Shown here: positions 52,464-60,899 of the stretch, piece by piece | Position numbering within the stretch: the first letter of the stretch is position 1 | Layout: each line of letters begins with the position of its first letter | NCBI RefSeq assembly: GCF_900103005.1 | Contig: NZ_FMWL01000007.1 | Span: forward strand, 62,001 to 126,000 | Direction of reading: 5' to 3' | From: Acidaminobacter hydrogenoformans DSM 2784 | Lineage (GTDB): Bacteria > Bacillota > Clostridia > Peptostreptococcales > Acidaminobacteraceae | DNA: 64,000 nucleotides | Translations under genes and position numbers: made by a program | The notes under the pieces: model-generated | What the model was told of the DNA's origin: nothing | Databases searched by the model: none | The model's input: only the letters and a program-made list of their open reading frames with translations

Positions 52464-53228
52464 ATGAAAGAGAAAAATATTCAACCGTTTTTTAACCGTT
52501 TGCAAAAAGAGTTTGAAAAGTTAGTTGACGAATTTCAGCTCAGACAGACTGAGGTGAAGGTAAAGGCATCCTTATTGACTCCCGAAGAAGCCATAGGATC
52601 AACAAAACGCCAAGACTATGTACTTCTAAAAGGAAAAGAACGGTTGCTCGAAGCCACCGTAATGGGATGTAAGGGCCAGGCATTTACTAGCGCGCAAGGG
52701 AACTTTGAGTGCACTTTAGAAGATGTGTTAGCATTGCCATTAGCAGACGATTTTCAGCGGGCCATATATATTGCTGCACTCAATGCCATCGTCTGTTACG
52801 CAGGTAAAGCAGATCAGACTATTCACTGCAGGAACGAAGGGCTGGAATTATGTGCTCAGCAAACTGCGACTTATTTCAATGATAATTACAGCGGTTTACG
52901 TATTTTGATGATAGGCTATCAGCCTGCATTGGCTGAAGCCTTGTATAAAATTGGTAATTCGTTGATTGTACTTGATTTAGATCCTGAAAACATAGATAAA
53001 ACCAAAAATGGGGTACTTATTAAGAATGGCGCTGAAGGATTGGAAGAATACATTGCAGACAGTGACGTTATCTTTGCTACCGGCAGTACAATTTGCAATG
53101 ACACTATTGATAAGTTGTACAATGCTTCCATACCACTGGTGTTATTTGGCACAACTGGGGCCGGAGCCGCGGCGTTACTGGGGATAACCAGGTTTTGTCC
53201 AGAGGCGACCTGCGGAAAATGTAGCTAA
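52464..53228 (+). CDS. DUF364-type protein (putative heavy-metal chelation fold)
   Basis: A 254-residue protein like the DUF4213/DUF364 family: an N-terminal enolase-like part (LLKGKERLLEATVMGCKGQAFTSAQGNF, about 50-80) and a C-terminal Rossmann-like part (ILMIGYQPALAEALYKIG, SDVIFATGSTICNDTIDKLYN, GTTGAGAAALLG). It ends in FCPEATCGKCS, three closely spaced cysteines that could bind metal. The family is tied to metal handling by structure only. It follows the ABC transporter by 93 nt and has its own AAAGGAG site. Confidence 0.75.
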   Translation: MKEKNIQPFFNRLQKEFEKLVDEFQLRQTEVKVKASLLTPEEAIGSTKRQDYVLLKGKERLLEATVMGCKGQAFTSAQGNFECTLEDVLALPLADDFQRAIYIAALNAIVCYAGKADQTIHCRNEGLELCAQQTATYFNDNYSGLRILMIGYQPALAEALYKIGNSLIVLDLDPENIDKTKNGVLIKNGAEGLEEYIADSDVIFATGSTICNDTIDKLYNASIPLVLFGTTGAGAAALLGITRFCPEATCGKCS

Positions 53229-53515
53229 TTTAACTTTCTCACACCAATAAACCAAGCAAACGATTGATATGACTAGGCTACGAATGAAGCCAATTGACTG
53301 GTAGACGTGAAATAAGCTGTTTTGGACGTTCGAGGTACACTCTTTTTGGGAACATCTACAATAATTGATAAAATGCACCCTTCCCATCCAAATGTACAAC
53401 GATTTGAAGGATGGGGAGGGTGCATTTTTGTGTGGGAGAGTGTAGGCTGCGAAATAATAACATGTGCAATTAACATTTATTCCCTATTGCATCATGATTA
53501 TCCATCCAATTTATA
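53229..53515. other. spacer between the DUF364 gene and pdxT
   Basis: About 290 bp of AT-rich DNA with the terminator at 53370-53428 at its centre; no other structure recognised. Confidence 0.35.
53370..53428. terminator. bidirectional terminator
   Basis: A 20-bp stem (53370-53389 with 53409-53428, one wobble) plus an inner AAAT/ATTT pairing; the right flank is T-rich and the left flank A-rich. Confidence 0.85.
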
Positions 53516-54097
53516 TCATTTAACACGATAGACCATATCAAGGAAAAAGCTATGCACGTTAGTGTCTGAGGTTAGCTCCGGATGAAAGGAGGTGACCACC
53601 ATGTTGCCTTGTTTGGCGGCTACAATATGGTTGTCAACTTTGGCCAGTACCTCGACGTCTTTCGATGCCTGTGCGATATAGGGTGCCCGGATAAAAACCA
53701 TAGGGACATCTTTCATGTCGCCAAATTCTCCGCGGATGCTGAAGCTGCCAAGCTGTCGGCCGTAAGCGTTTCGCCTGACCTCAATGTCCATGGTGCCCAG
53801 ATGGACTTTTGAGTCGTTGTTGATGGATTTTGCCAGCAGAATCATGCCGGCGCAGGTCCCCATAACAGGCATGCCCTCCTTGATAAGCTGTTGTAAGTCG
53901 TCGAAGATGTCAAGTTCATGAAGCAGCTTACCCATGACCGTACTCTCCCCACCCGGCAAGATGATGCCATCAAGGTGATGGGCGGGCAAGTCGCTTTTCT
54001 TTCTGATTTCGATTCCGATTGCGCCTAGCCTCTGCACCATTTGGATGTGTTCAGCGAAGGCACCTTGAAGAGATAAGACACCAATAGTTTTTTTCAT
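53516..54097 (-). CDS. pdxT: pyridoxal 5'-phosphate synthase glutaminase subunit
   Basis: A 193-residue glutaminase that feeds ammonia to PdxS. IGVLSLQGAFAEHIQMVQRLGA at the N-terminus, LPGGESTVMGKLL (near 47), and the nucleophile in PVMGTCAGMILLA (Cys near 79) are characteristic; the His-Glu pair is in TSFHPELTSD (near 170). The start overlaps the last base of pdxS. ATG 54097 follows GAGGTG. Confidence 0.96.
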   Translation of the reverse strand: MKKTIGVLSLQGAFAEHIQMVQRLGAIGIEIRKKSDLPAHHLDGIILPGGESTVMGKLLHELDIFDDLQQLIKEGMPVMGTCAGMILLAKSINNDSKVHLGTMDIEVRRNAYGRQLGSFSIRGEFGDMKDVPMVFIRAPYIAQASKDVEVLAKVDNHIVAAKQGNMVVTSFHPELTSDTNVHSFFLDMVYRVK

Positions 54098-54969
54098 CAG
54101 GCACCTCGCTGGGCCATAAGCAATTCAATTTCCTGTTCGTTGATGCCGACCATGGCTTCGCCTAAATCCGCGGATAGATCCGCCAGCATTTTATGGTCGT
54201 TGAAGTTCGTGACGGCCTTTACAATGGCTTGGGCGCGTTTCTCAGGATTGCCGGATTTAAAGATTCCGGAGCCTACAAAGACACCCTCCGCGCCAAGCTG
54301 CATCATGAGTGCCGCATCTGCTGGAGTGGCCACGCCGCCTGCCGCGAAATTGACTACTGGAAGCTTTCCGTGATCGTGGACATATTTCGCCAAAGCATAA
54401 GGCACCTGCAATTCTTTTGCCGCATGAAAGAGTTCATCCTCAAGCATGCTTTGAAGCCTTCGGATTTGCTGCTGGATCAGTCTCATATGACGAACGGCTT
54501 GTACCACATCTCCAGTTCCGGGCTCGCCTTTGGTTCGGATCATGGCAGCGCCCTCGGCAATTCTTCTCAGGGCTTCTCCCAGGTCTTTGGCACCACAGAC
54601 AAAGGGGACGCTAAATTTTGATTTATTGATATGATAAGTGTCATCTGCGGGTGAAAGGACTTCACTTTCATCAATAAAGTCAATTTCAATGGCCTGCAGG
54701 ATTTGAGCTTCCGCGAAATGACCAATACGCACTTTGGCCATAACAGGAATAGAAACGGCTTGCTGGATGCTTCGAATCATCACAGGATCGCTCATTCTCG
54801 ATACACCACCTGCGGCCCGAATGTCAGCGGGGATTCTTTCCAGAGCCATGACCGCGCAAGCGCCGGCTGCCTCGGCAATCCGTGCTTGTTCAGGTGTCGT
54901 AACATCCATAATGACGCCGCCCTTCAGCATCTGGGCCAGGTTTTTGTTGAGTTCATAGCGATTGTTCAT
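54097..54969 (-). CDS. pdxS: pyridoxal 5'-phosphate synthase PdxS subunit
   Basis: A 290-residue TIM-barrel enzyme making PLP from ribose 5-phosphate, glyceraldehyde 3-phosphate and ammonia. Key lysines and sequences: [32 protein letters not shown] (about 16-47), [15 protein letters not shown] (Lys near 78), and [23 protein letters not shown] (about 132-154). ATG 54969 is chosen with GGAGGAG nine bases upstream; two upstream in-frame starts are too close to that site or lack one. Confidence 0.97.
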   Translation of the reverse strand: MNNRYELNKNLAQMLKGGVIMDVTTPEQARIAEAAGACAVMALERIPADIRAAGGVSRMSDPVMIRSIQQAVSIPVMAKVRIGHFAEAQILQAIEIDFIDESEVLSPADDTYHINKSKFSVPFVCGAKDLGEALRRIAEGAAMIRTKGEPGTGDVVQAVRHMRLIQQQIRRLQSMLEDELFHAAKELQVPYALAKYVHDHGKLPVVNFAAGGVATPADAALMMQLGAEGVFVGSGIFKSGNPEKRAQAIVKAVTNFNDHKMLADLSADLGEAMVGINEQEIELLMAQRGA

Positions 54970-54993
54970 AACTGTCATCTCCTCCTCGTGTGC

Positions 54994-55023
54994 TTGACAA
55001 TGTAGTAGCATTGGCACTATTAT
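54994..55023 (+). promoter_or_regulatory. sigma-70-type promoter of pdxR
   Basis: TTGACA (54994-54999), 18-bp spacer, TATTAT (55018-55023), facing pdxR in the divergent pdxS-pdxR region where a PdxR operator would also lie. Confidence 0.5.
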
Positions 55024-55095
55024 AGGGGGAAACTGACCTTGTTATAAGGATCAGATATCGATATGTTGATGGTACCAGATGAGAGGGTGATAGCT

Positions 55096-56496
55096 TTGGA
55101 TCTTTTAACGCTGACCTTTGAAGCGGGTGGCAAAGTCCCGCTGTATGAACAGCTTTATTCTTACATAAAATCAGAAATTCAGTCCGGTAAGATTATTCAA
55201 AACACGAAGCTTCCTTCCAAAAGAAAGCTCTCGACACATTTGAACGTCAGCCAAAATACCATTCAGGCAGCCTATGATCAGTTGATTGAAGAGGGCTATA
55301 TTCTATCCAAAGAGAGGTATGGCTATTACGTCAGCAAGCTTGATCATATGCTCAATTTGCCGGGACAGGAAGGGTACCGCGCACCGAAGCAGATCCGTTC
55401 TCCCTATGAGGTCGAACATGACTTTTCATACCTCGGTGTGGATGAACAGAGTTTTCCATATGCAGCCTGGCGTAAACTCTCAAAAGATGCGATCAATGAG
55501 TATGACAAGACGCTGCTGAAGCTGGGGCACCCTCAGGGACAAAGCGATTTGCGTCAGTGTATTGCAGAATATCTGCATCAATCAAGAGGTGTCAACTGCA
55601 CACCGGATCAAATCATCATCAGCGCAGGAACTGAGTTTCTGTTCAATATACTGATTCAATTGTTAGACAGAAACAGCATCTATGGTCTCGAGAATCCGGG
55701 TTATGAAAAATTGTTCATGGTATTTTCCAGTCATGGCGTGAAGTTTAGGCCTGTGAAGATTGATGAGGAGGGGATGATTCCAGGTGAGATCCAGAAGACT
55801 AAGGTCGATATTGCCTGCCTGACCCCAGCCCATCAGTTTCCTACCGGTGTCATCATGCCCATCAACAGGAGAATACAGCTGCTGAACTGGGCCAATGAAA
55901 GTCAGCAGCGTTATATCATTGAGGACGATTATGACAGTGAATTCAAATTTAGCGGCAAACCCATCCCAGCCATGCAAGGCCTCGACACCAATGAAAAGGT
56001 CATCTACATGGGGGCGTTTTCAAAATCCTTCTCTCCGGCGATACGCGTCAGCTATATGGTGCTGCCTTCACATCTTCTCAAAAAGTACCATGAACATCTG
56101 TCCTACTTTAATTGTCCTGTGCCGATAGTCGTTCAAAAAATGCTCTCCAGCTTCATACAAGACGGTTATTTTGAACGGCATCTGAATAAAATGCGGACGA
56201 TCTACCGAAGGAAAAGAGAGCTGATCGTCCAGACGATTCAAGCGTCAGGTTATGATATTGAAGTGTTAGGCGCGGATGCCGGACTGCATCTGCTTCTCAG
56301 GGTAAATAACGGCATGACTGAAGCACAACTGGTCAACAATGCTTTAGAAAAAGGCTTCAAGGTCTACGGAATCTCTAAATACTACCGCGATGACAGCAAT
56401 TTAAGTAAACGGCCGCTGGTTATTGTTGGTTATGCCGCTATGACGGAAGTTGAGTTATCAAAGGCAGTAAGGAAGCTGATCCAGGTTTGGTTTTAA
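55096..56496 (+). CDS. pdxR: MocR/GntR-family regulator PdxR
   Basis: A 466-residue regulator with an N-terminal GntR-type winged helix (PLYEQLYSYIKSEIQSGKI, LPSKRKLSTHLNVSQNTIQAAYDQLIEEGY, about 15-75) and a fold-type I aminotransferase domain (about 110-460), with PLP-lysine in GAFSKSFSPAIRVSYMVLP (near 308). Members divergent from pdxST activate PLP synthesis and sense PLP. TTG 55096 preceded by GAGGGTGA is favoured; an in-frame ATG at 55063 is possible. Confidence 0.92.
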   Translation: MDLLTLTFEAGGKVPLYEQLYSYIKSEIQSGKIIQNTKLPSKRKLSTHLNVSQNTIQAAYDQLIEEGYILSKERYGYYVSKLDHMLNLPGQEGYRAPKQIRSPYEVEHDFSYLGVDEQSFPYAAWRKLSKDAINEYDKTLLKLGHPQGQSDLRQCIAEYLHQSRGVNCTPDQIIISAGTEFLFNILIQLLDRNSIYGLENPGYEKLFMVFSSHGVKFRPVKIDEEGMIPGEIQKTKVDIACLTPAHQFPTGVIMPINRRIQLLNWANESQQRYIIEDDYDSEFKFSGKPIPAMQGLDTNEKVIYMGAFSKSFSPAIRVSYMVLPSHLLKKYHEHLSYFNCPVPIVVQKMLSSFIQDGYFERHLNKMRTIYRRKRELIVQTIQASGYDIEVLGADAGLHLLLRVNNGMTEAQLVNNALEKGFKVYGISKYYRDDSNLSKRPLVIVGYAAMTEVELSKAVRKLIQVWF

Positions 56497-56536
56497 CAAG
56501 CATCATGGTCTTAAGGTGAATTGAGTACAAAAAGTA

Positions 56537-56575
56537 AAAACGCTCTGAACCATCAATATTGGTTTCGAGCGTTTT
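56537..56575. terminator. bidirectional terminator between pdxR and padR
   Basis: AAAACGCTC pairs with GAGCGTTTT, with GAAACC/GGTTTC-like pairing inside and T-rich flank after. Confidence 0.7.
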
Positions 56576-56609
56576 CTCTTTTGTGCCGATGGACGCGCAA
56601 TGAATCTCT

Positions 56610-57179
56610 TTATTTCGTCTTACCTTGTTCCTTTTCCAGCGCAGCCTTACAATAACCCATACATTTTTTGATCCACTCAATGGCGTATTCTTCCCTCATA
56701 ATAGCGCTCTCCAGCACGATAAAATCTCCGAAGCGGTCTGTATCATGAGGCGGGACACCCTCCGGGTATTGCTCCATGGTTTTGTTAAGAATTGACAAGC
56801 GTTTCTCGTGCTGGATCAGTTGGCTTTCCAACAGGTGAATCCGGGATTCCAGATCCAGGTTGTTGCTGAAGTACATGCGAAGACGAAAAATATCTTTTGG
56901 TGTTTTTTCCAAAGGCTCATCCTTATGAAGCCATTTGAGCAGTTCCAGCTGACCTTTTTCAGTGATGGTATAACGCTTTTTCTCCAGAATATCGCCGCTG
57001 ATTTCAACGTCGAAGACGACGAGGCCTTCGTCCAGCAGCTTTTTCAGCTCGGGATAGATTTGACTGTGCTTGGCGTTCCAGAACTGGCCCAGCTCATAAT
57101 CAAATTCCTTGCCAATTTCATATCCGGTCATGGGTCTGCGATTTAATAAACCCAGTACAGCAAATTTCAATGTTCTCAT
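56610..57179 (-). CDS. PadR-family transcriptional regulator
   Basis: A 189-residue protein: PadR winged-helix domain at the N-terminus (FAVLGLLNRRPMTGYEIGKEFDYELGQFWNAKHSQIYPELKKLLDEGLV, about 5-55) and a helical C-terminal dimerisation domain (Vir-like, about 95-185). ATG 57179 has GAGGG upstream, so the longer in-frame form from 57242 is not preferred. It is divergent from an OxlT-like carrier and an enoate reductase, which it probably represses until an aromatic or unsaturated acid is present. Confidence 0.9.
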   Translation of the reverse strand: MRTLKFAVLGLLNRRPMTGYEIGKEFDYELGQFWNAKHSQIYPELKKLLDEGLVVFDVEISGDILEKKRYTITEKGQLELLKWLHKDEPLEKTPKDIFRLRMYFSNNLDLESRIHLLESQLIQHEKRLSILNKTMEQYPEGVPPHDTDRFGDFIVLESAIMREEYAIEWIKKCMGYCKAALEKEQGKTK

Positions 57180-57258
57180 AGGGATCCCTCGATATCCATG
57201 AATTATTGATGCTCTTAAGTCGCTGCAGATCAGCAGCTTCAAGCTACAAGACTACCTT

Positions 57259-57369
57259 AACATAGTGCATTGATGTTGACAAGCAGACATGTTCTGCAAT
57301 AGGGATAAAATAAAACAGGTATAACAAAACATATAAATGTTGACATGTTTGACGTTGCTGTGGTACAAA
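57259..57369 (+). promoter_or_regulatory. PadR operator cluster and promoter of the carrier gene
   Basis: ATGTTGACA occurs twice (57273-57281 and 57337-57345), with ACAT-N4-ATGT at 57329-57340 and AACAT-N9-ATGTT at 57259-57277, words like the ATGT/ACAT sites of PadR proteins. The second copy overlaps a sigma-70 promoter: TTGACA (57340-57345), 18 bp, TACAAA (57364-57369). Confidence 0.6.
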
Positions 57370-57417
57370 TAACGCAGAGTGTGATAAAAATAACAAAATG
57401 TTTGAGGAGGATGTTTA

Positions 57418-58677
57418 ATGAATTTCACAAGGAAAAGATGGGTCATTCTCATCGCAAGCTGCTTTATTAATCTGTGTGTGGGTTCTTTATACGCATGGAG
57501 TGTGTTTTCCGCGCCCATGGCGGAGTATTTGAATCAATTAAACGGTTCAGCGCTGACACCGGCGAACCTGGCGATCGTATTTGTCATAGCGAACTCAGTT
57601 GGCCCAATCACCATGATTTTTGGCGGACGCATCAATGACCTGTTTGGTCCAAAGAAAGTCATTTTCTTAGGGGGACTCATGTTTGGAGGCGGCATGATCC
57701 TGTCCGGTTTCGCTCAAAATGTTCAGCATTTGATCTACAGCTACAGCATCATTACCGGCCTTGGCCTGGGCATGGTGTACGGTTGCACGATCAGCAGCTC
57801 GGTGAAGTTTTTCCCTGACAAACGTGGCTTTGTTGGCGGCGTAACGACAGCCCTATTTGGACTCAGCTCAGTGATTATCCCACCTATTGCGGCTGCTATC
57901 ATAGCGGCGGCGGGACCAACCTCCGCGTTTAAGATCATAGGGACAGCATTTTTAATTATTGTATGCAGCAGCGCTTTTTTCATGGAAAAGTGTCCGCCGG
58001 ATTTTGTTCCGGAGGGTTGGACTCCACCAGTTGGAGTTAAAGGTACCTCTTTGAAAGTGAACAAGGATTGGAAAGCTATGATGCGCAGCCCTGAGTTTTA
58101 TGTCATGATTTCACTGCTGATTTGCGGCGCCTTCGCGGGTTTAATGTGCATTTCTCAAGTCTCTCCGCTGGCGAAGAAAATGATAGGCATGTCAACTGCA
58201 GGCGCGACGGCGGCTATTTCGACATTAGCCCTGTTCAATGCCTTTGGCAGGATTGCGGCGGGCGTGATCTCTGACAGGATTGGCCGGGTGAACACCCTGG
58301 CAGCAGCCTGCGTCCTTTCCATGGGCGGCCTCAGTTTCCTTTACATATCAGGCAGTGGCAGCATCATGACGTTCTATGTGGGCATCTCCATCATTGGACT
58401 CAGCTTTGGCTCCTTCATGGGCGTGTTTCCGGGCTTCACGGCGGATCAGTTTGGCGCGAAAAACAACAGTGTGAATTATGGGATCATGTTTGTGGGCTTT
58501 GCCCTCGCCGGCTATTTTGGCCCAACCATCATGAACAGCATTTCAAAAGCAGACGGCAGCTATCAGCGGGCATTCCTGGTGGCCATAGGGTTCAGTCTGG
58601 CAGGGCTTGCGCTGACCTTGATCTATAAGCTCGTCACGAAGAAAGCCAGCGTTCAACCCAGCAGAATCACTGCATAA
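57418..58677 (+). CDS. OFA-family MFS carrier (oxalate/formate antiporter-like)
   Basis: A 419-residue major-facilitator protein with about twelve membrane segments. WVILIASCFINLCVGSLYAWSVFSAPMAEYLN at the N-terminus is the OxlT/OFA-family start; GRINDLFGPKKVIFLGG (near 65) and GRIAAGVISDRIGRVNTLA (near 279) are the intracellular loops. OFA carriers exchange carboxylates. GAGGAGG precedes ATG 57418. It is followed 25 nt later by an enoate-reductase-like gene, so its substrate may be the acid that enzyme reduces or the product it makes. Confidence 0.9.
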   Translation: MNFTRKRWVILIASCFINLCVGSLYAWSVFSAPMAEYLNQLNGSALTPANLAIVFVIANSVGPITMIFGGRINDLFGPKKVIFLGGLMFGGGMILSGFAQNVQHLIYSYSIITGLGLGMVYGCTISSSVKFFPDKRGFVGGVTTALFGLSSVIIPPIAAAIIAAAGPTSAFKIIGTAFLIIVCSSAFFMEKCPPDFVPEGWTPPVGVKGTSLKVNKDWKAMMRSPEFYVMISLLICGAFAGLMCISQVSPLAKKMIGMSTAGATAAISTLALFNAFGRIAAGVISDRIGRVNTLAAACVLSMGGLSFLYISGSGSIMTFYVGISIIGLSFGSFMGVFPGFTADQFGAKNNSVNYGIMFVGFALAGYFGPTIMNSISKADGSYQRAFLVAIGFSLAGLALTLIYKLVTKKASVQPSRITA

Positions 58678-58702
58678 TCAGGAAGATAGGAGGGCATTGA
58701 CC

Positions 58703-60652
58703 ATGATCAGAAAGTATCCAAATCTTAGTAAACCCATTCAAATTGGAAATGTACATTTTAGAAATCGCATGTTCGGAGCGCCTATGGGCGGAACAGATAT
58801 CACAGCGGATTGTACGATTGGGCGCGCTTCCACAGCCTTTTATGAGCTCAGAGCCAAAGGCGGCGCGGCTTCCGTGACGGTGAGTGAGTTGGTGGTTCAT
58901 CCGGAAACGGAAGGGTCACACATGTATCATTTGGATCTGCAGACGGTGGGCGCGCTGTCCAGCTTTACCTACACCGCGGACGCCATCAGACGTCACGGCG
59001 CCATTGCCAGTGTGGAGCTGTCCCACTCAGGCCAGTATGCGGGCACCTATCTGACAGATAAAGATAAGAAAAAGGGGCTCAATCAGTGGGGGCCAAGTGA
59101 CGGGGTGCGGCCTGACGGGCTTGAAGTCAAGGCGCTTACGGAAGCTATGATCGCGGAGATTGTGGAAGCCTATGGCACCAGCGCCGCGCTGGCGAAACGG
59201 GCCGGCTTTGAAATGGTGATGGTCCACGGCGGCCATGGTTGGCTGATCAATCAGTTCCTGTCCCCTTATTTCAATAAGCGGACGGATCACTATGGCGGAA
59301 GCCTGGAAAACCGAGTCCGGTTTGCTCAGGAAGTTCTGGACAGCGTCCGAAAAGCTGTAGGTCCTGGCTTTCCCATTGAATTTCGAATGAGCGGTTCAGA
59401 ACTGTTTGATGGCGGCTATGACCTCACTGAGGGGATTGAAATTGCCAAACTTCTGGAATCCAGGATTGACCTGCTTCATGTGTCGGCAGGCACCTACCAG
59501 CGGGGATTTGGCGTGACCCATCCGTCCATGTTCCTGCCACATGGGAGCAATGTGTATCTTGCAGCGGAGATTAAAAAGCATGTGAGTGTCCCTGTTGCGA
59601 CCATCGGCGGGCTGAATGATCCGAAGATGATGGAAGAAATTATTGCTACCGGAAAAGCGGATATTGTTGAAATGGCAAGGGCGCTGCTGGCGGACCCTGA
59701 GCTGCCAAAGAAGGTTATGACCAACCGGGATGACCACATCATTCACTGCCTCCGCTGCTTCACCTGTATGGCGGAGCGGGCTATGACCGCGACGCGGCGT
59801 TGTGCGGTCAATCCGTTGATAGGCAGGGAACTGGACGGAATGGAAATCCTGCCTGCGGCAAAATCGAAGAAGGTGCTGGTGGTGGGCGCTGGCCCGGCCG
59901 GCCTTCAAGCGGCGCTGACAGCCGCGCGCAGAGGGCACAAGGTCGTGCTCTGTGAGAAGGGTGATGAGGTCGGCGGCATTCTGGTGGGTGAACAGGCGAT
60001 CCCCTTCAAGCACGAGATGTACAAGCTGGGCGTCACCCTTGGAAAGCTGGCGGAAGAGGCTGGTGTGGAAATCAGGCTCAATACCGAAGTGACGAAGGCT
60101 TACGCGGATCAGGAAAACGCGGATGCCATCCTTTTGGCGCCCGGTTCTGCACCTATCCTGCCGCCAATTCCGGGGCTGGACGGAGAAAATGTCATTGTGG
60201 TGAATGACCTGCATCACCGGCAGGATCAAGTGAGCGATCAGGTTGTCGTTCTTGGTGGTGGCCTGGCGGGCTGCGAGGCGGCGATCCATTTTGCGCGTGA
60301 GGGCAAACAGGTGCATTTGGTGGAAATGCGGGCGGAGCTTGCGCCAGATGCCAATATTCGGCACCGTCCCATCCTGCTTGGTGAGATTGAGGCGCGCGGC
60401 ATTAAGGTGCTTACCGGTCACAAGGCAGTACGTGTCCAGCCGGAGGGCCTGGCTTGCCTGGACGGTGAGGGCAGGGAGGTGCTGGTGCCGGGGACTTCTG
60501 TTATTTGCGCCGCAGGGCAGCGTCCACGCCGCGATGTCGTGAACGCACTTTGGGACAGCGCTCTGGAAGTGGCTCAAATTGGCGACTGCGTCAAGGCGTC
60601 GACCATTACAACGGCCATTTATCAAGGGCATCATGCGGCGATGGACTTGTAA
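58703..60652 (+). CDS. NADH:flavin oxidoreductase of the 2-enoate reductase family
   Basis: A 649-residue FMN/FAD/[4Fe-4S] protein. Residues about 1-340 are an old-yellow-enzyme barrel (PIQIGNVHFRNRMFGAPMGG; HGGHGWLINQFLSPYFNKRTDHYGGSLENRVRF near 174-206). HCLRCFTCMAERAMTATRRCAVNP (about 349-372) holds the iron-sulfur cysteines, though spacing C-x2-C-x2-C...C should be compared with the usual C-x2-C-x3-C. Residues about 390-640 are the FAD/NAD domain (VLVVGAGPAGLQAALTAARRGHKV; GGGLAGCEAAIHFAREGK). Such enzymes reduce the double bond of 2-enoates, dienoyl-CoA or bile-acid intermediates. ATG 58703 is favoured over TTG 58697. Confidence 0.9.
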   Translation: MIRKYPNLSKPIQIGNVHFRNRMFGAPMGGTDITADCTIGRASTAFYELRAKGGAASVTVSELVVHPETEGSHMYHLDLQTVGALSSFTYTADAIRRHGAIASVELSHSGQYAGTYLTDKDKKKGLNQWGPSDGVRPDGLEVKALTEAMIAEIVEAYGTSAALAKRAGFEMVMVHGGHGWLINQFLSPYFNKRTDHYGGSLENRVRFAQEVLDSVRKAVGPGFPIEFRMSGSELFDGGYDLTEGIEIAKLLESRIDLLHVSAGTYQRGFGVTHPSMFLPHGSNVYLAAEIKKHVSVPVATIGGLNDPKMMEEIIATGKADIVEMARALLADPELPKKVMTNRDDHIIHCLRCFTCMAERAMTATRRCAVNPLIGRELDGMEILPAAKSKKVLVVGAGPAGLQAALTAARRGHKVVLCEKGDEVGGILVGEQAIPFKHEMYKLGVTLGKLAEEAGVEIRLNTEVTKAYADQENADAILLAPGSAPILPPIPGLDGENVIVVNDLHHRQDQVSDQVVVLGGGLAGCEAAIHFAREGKQVHLVEMRAELAPDANIRHRPILLGEIEARGIKVLTGHKAVRVQPEGLACLDGEGREVLVPGTSVICAAGQRPRRDVVNALWDSALEVAQIGDCVKASTITTAIYQGHHAAMDL

Positions 60653-60749
60653 GCTTTGCTTTACTGACGCGTCAAGAAGCTGCGAACGAAAGCGACAGGC
60701 ATGACGGTACGTCAGCAAAAACGTTAAGGACAATTGGATGTGAATAGAG

Positions 60750-60815
60750 AAGACCATCGGCAAACTCAGTCACTTAAGCACTCAGAAAAAGCTTTAGGAC
60801 GTTGCCGATGGTCTT
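60750..60815 (+). terminator. terminator built from the GACCATCGGCA motif (copy 5)
   Basis: A perfect 14-bp stem: AAGACCATCGGCAA (60750-60763) with TTGCCGATGGTCTT (60802-60815), then TTATTGTC. Same core as the terminator at 40661-40712. Confidence 0.8.
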
Positions 60816-60899
60816 TTATTGTCTTCAAAGATGGCAGGTTTGCAGCTGTATTTTTGACCTAATTTAGTATAAGATATAAACATAACCAGGAGGTGGCCT

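Noticed and set aside
59396..60763. 455-codon open frame on the minus strand opposite the enoate reductase gene
   Set aside because: It is an antisense shadow of a well-supported gene, with no ribosome-binding site and a composition rich in His, Arg and Gln as expected of such shadows.
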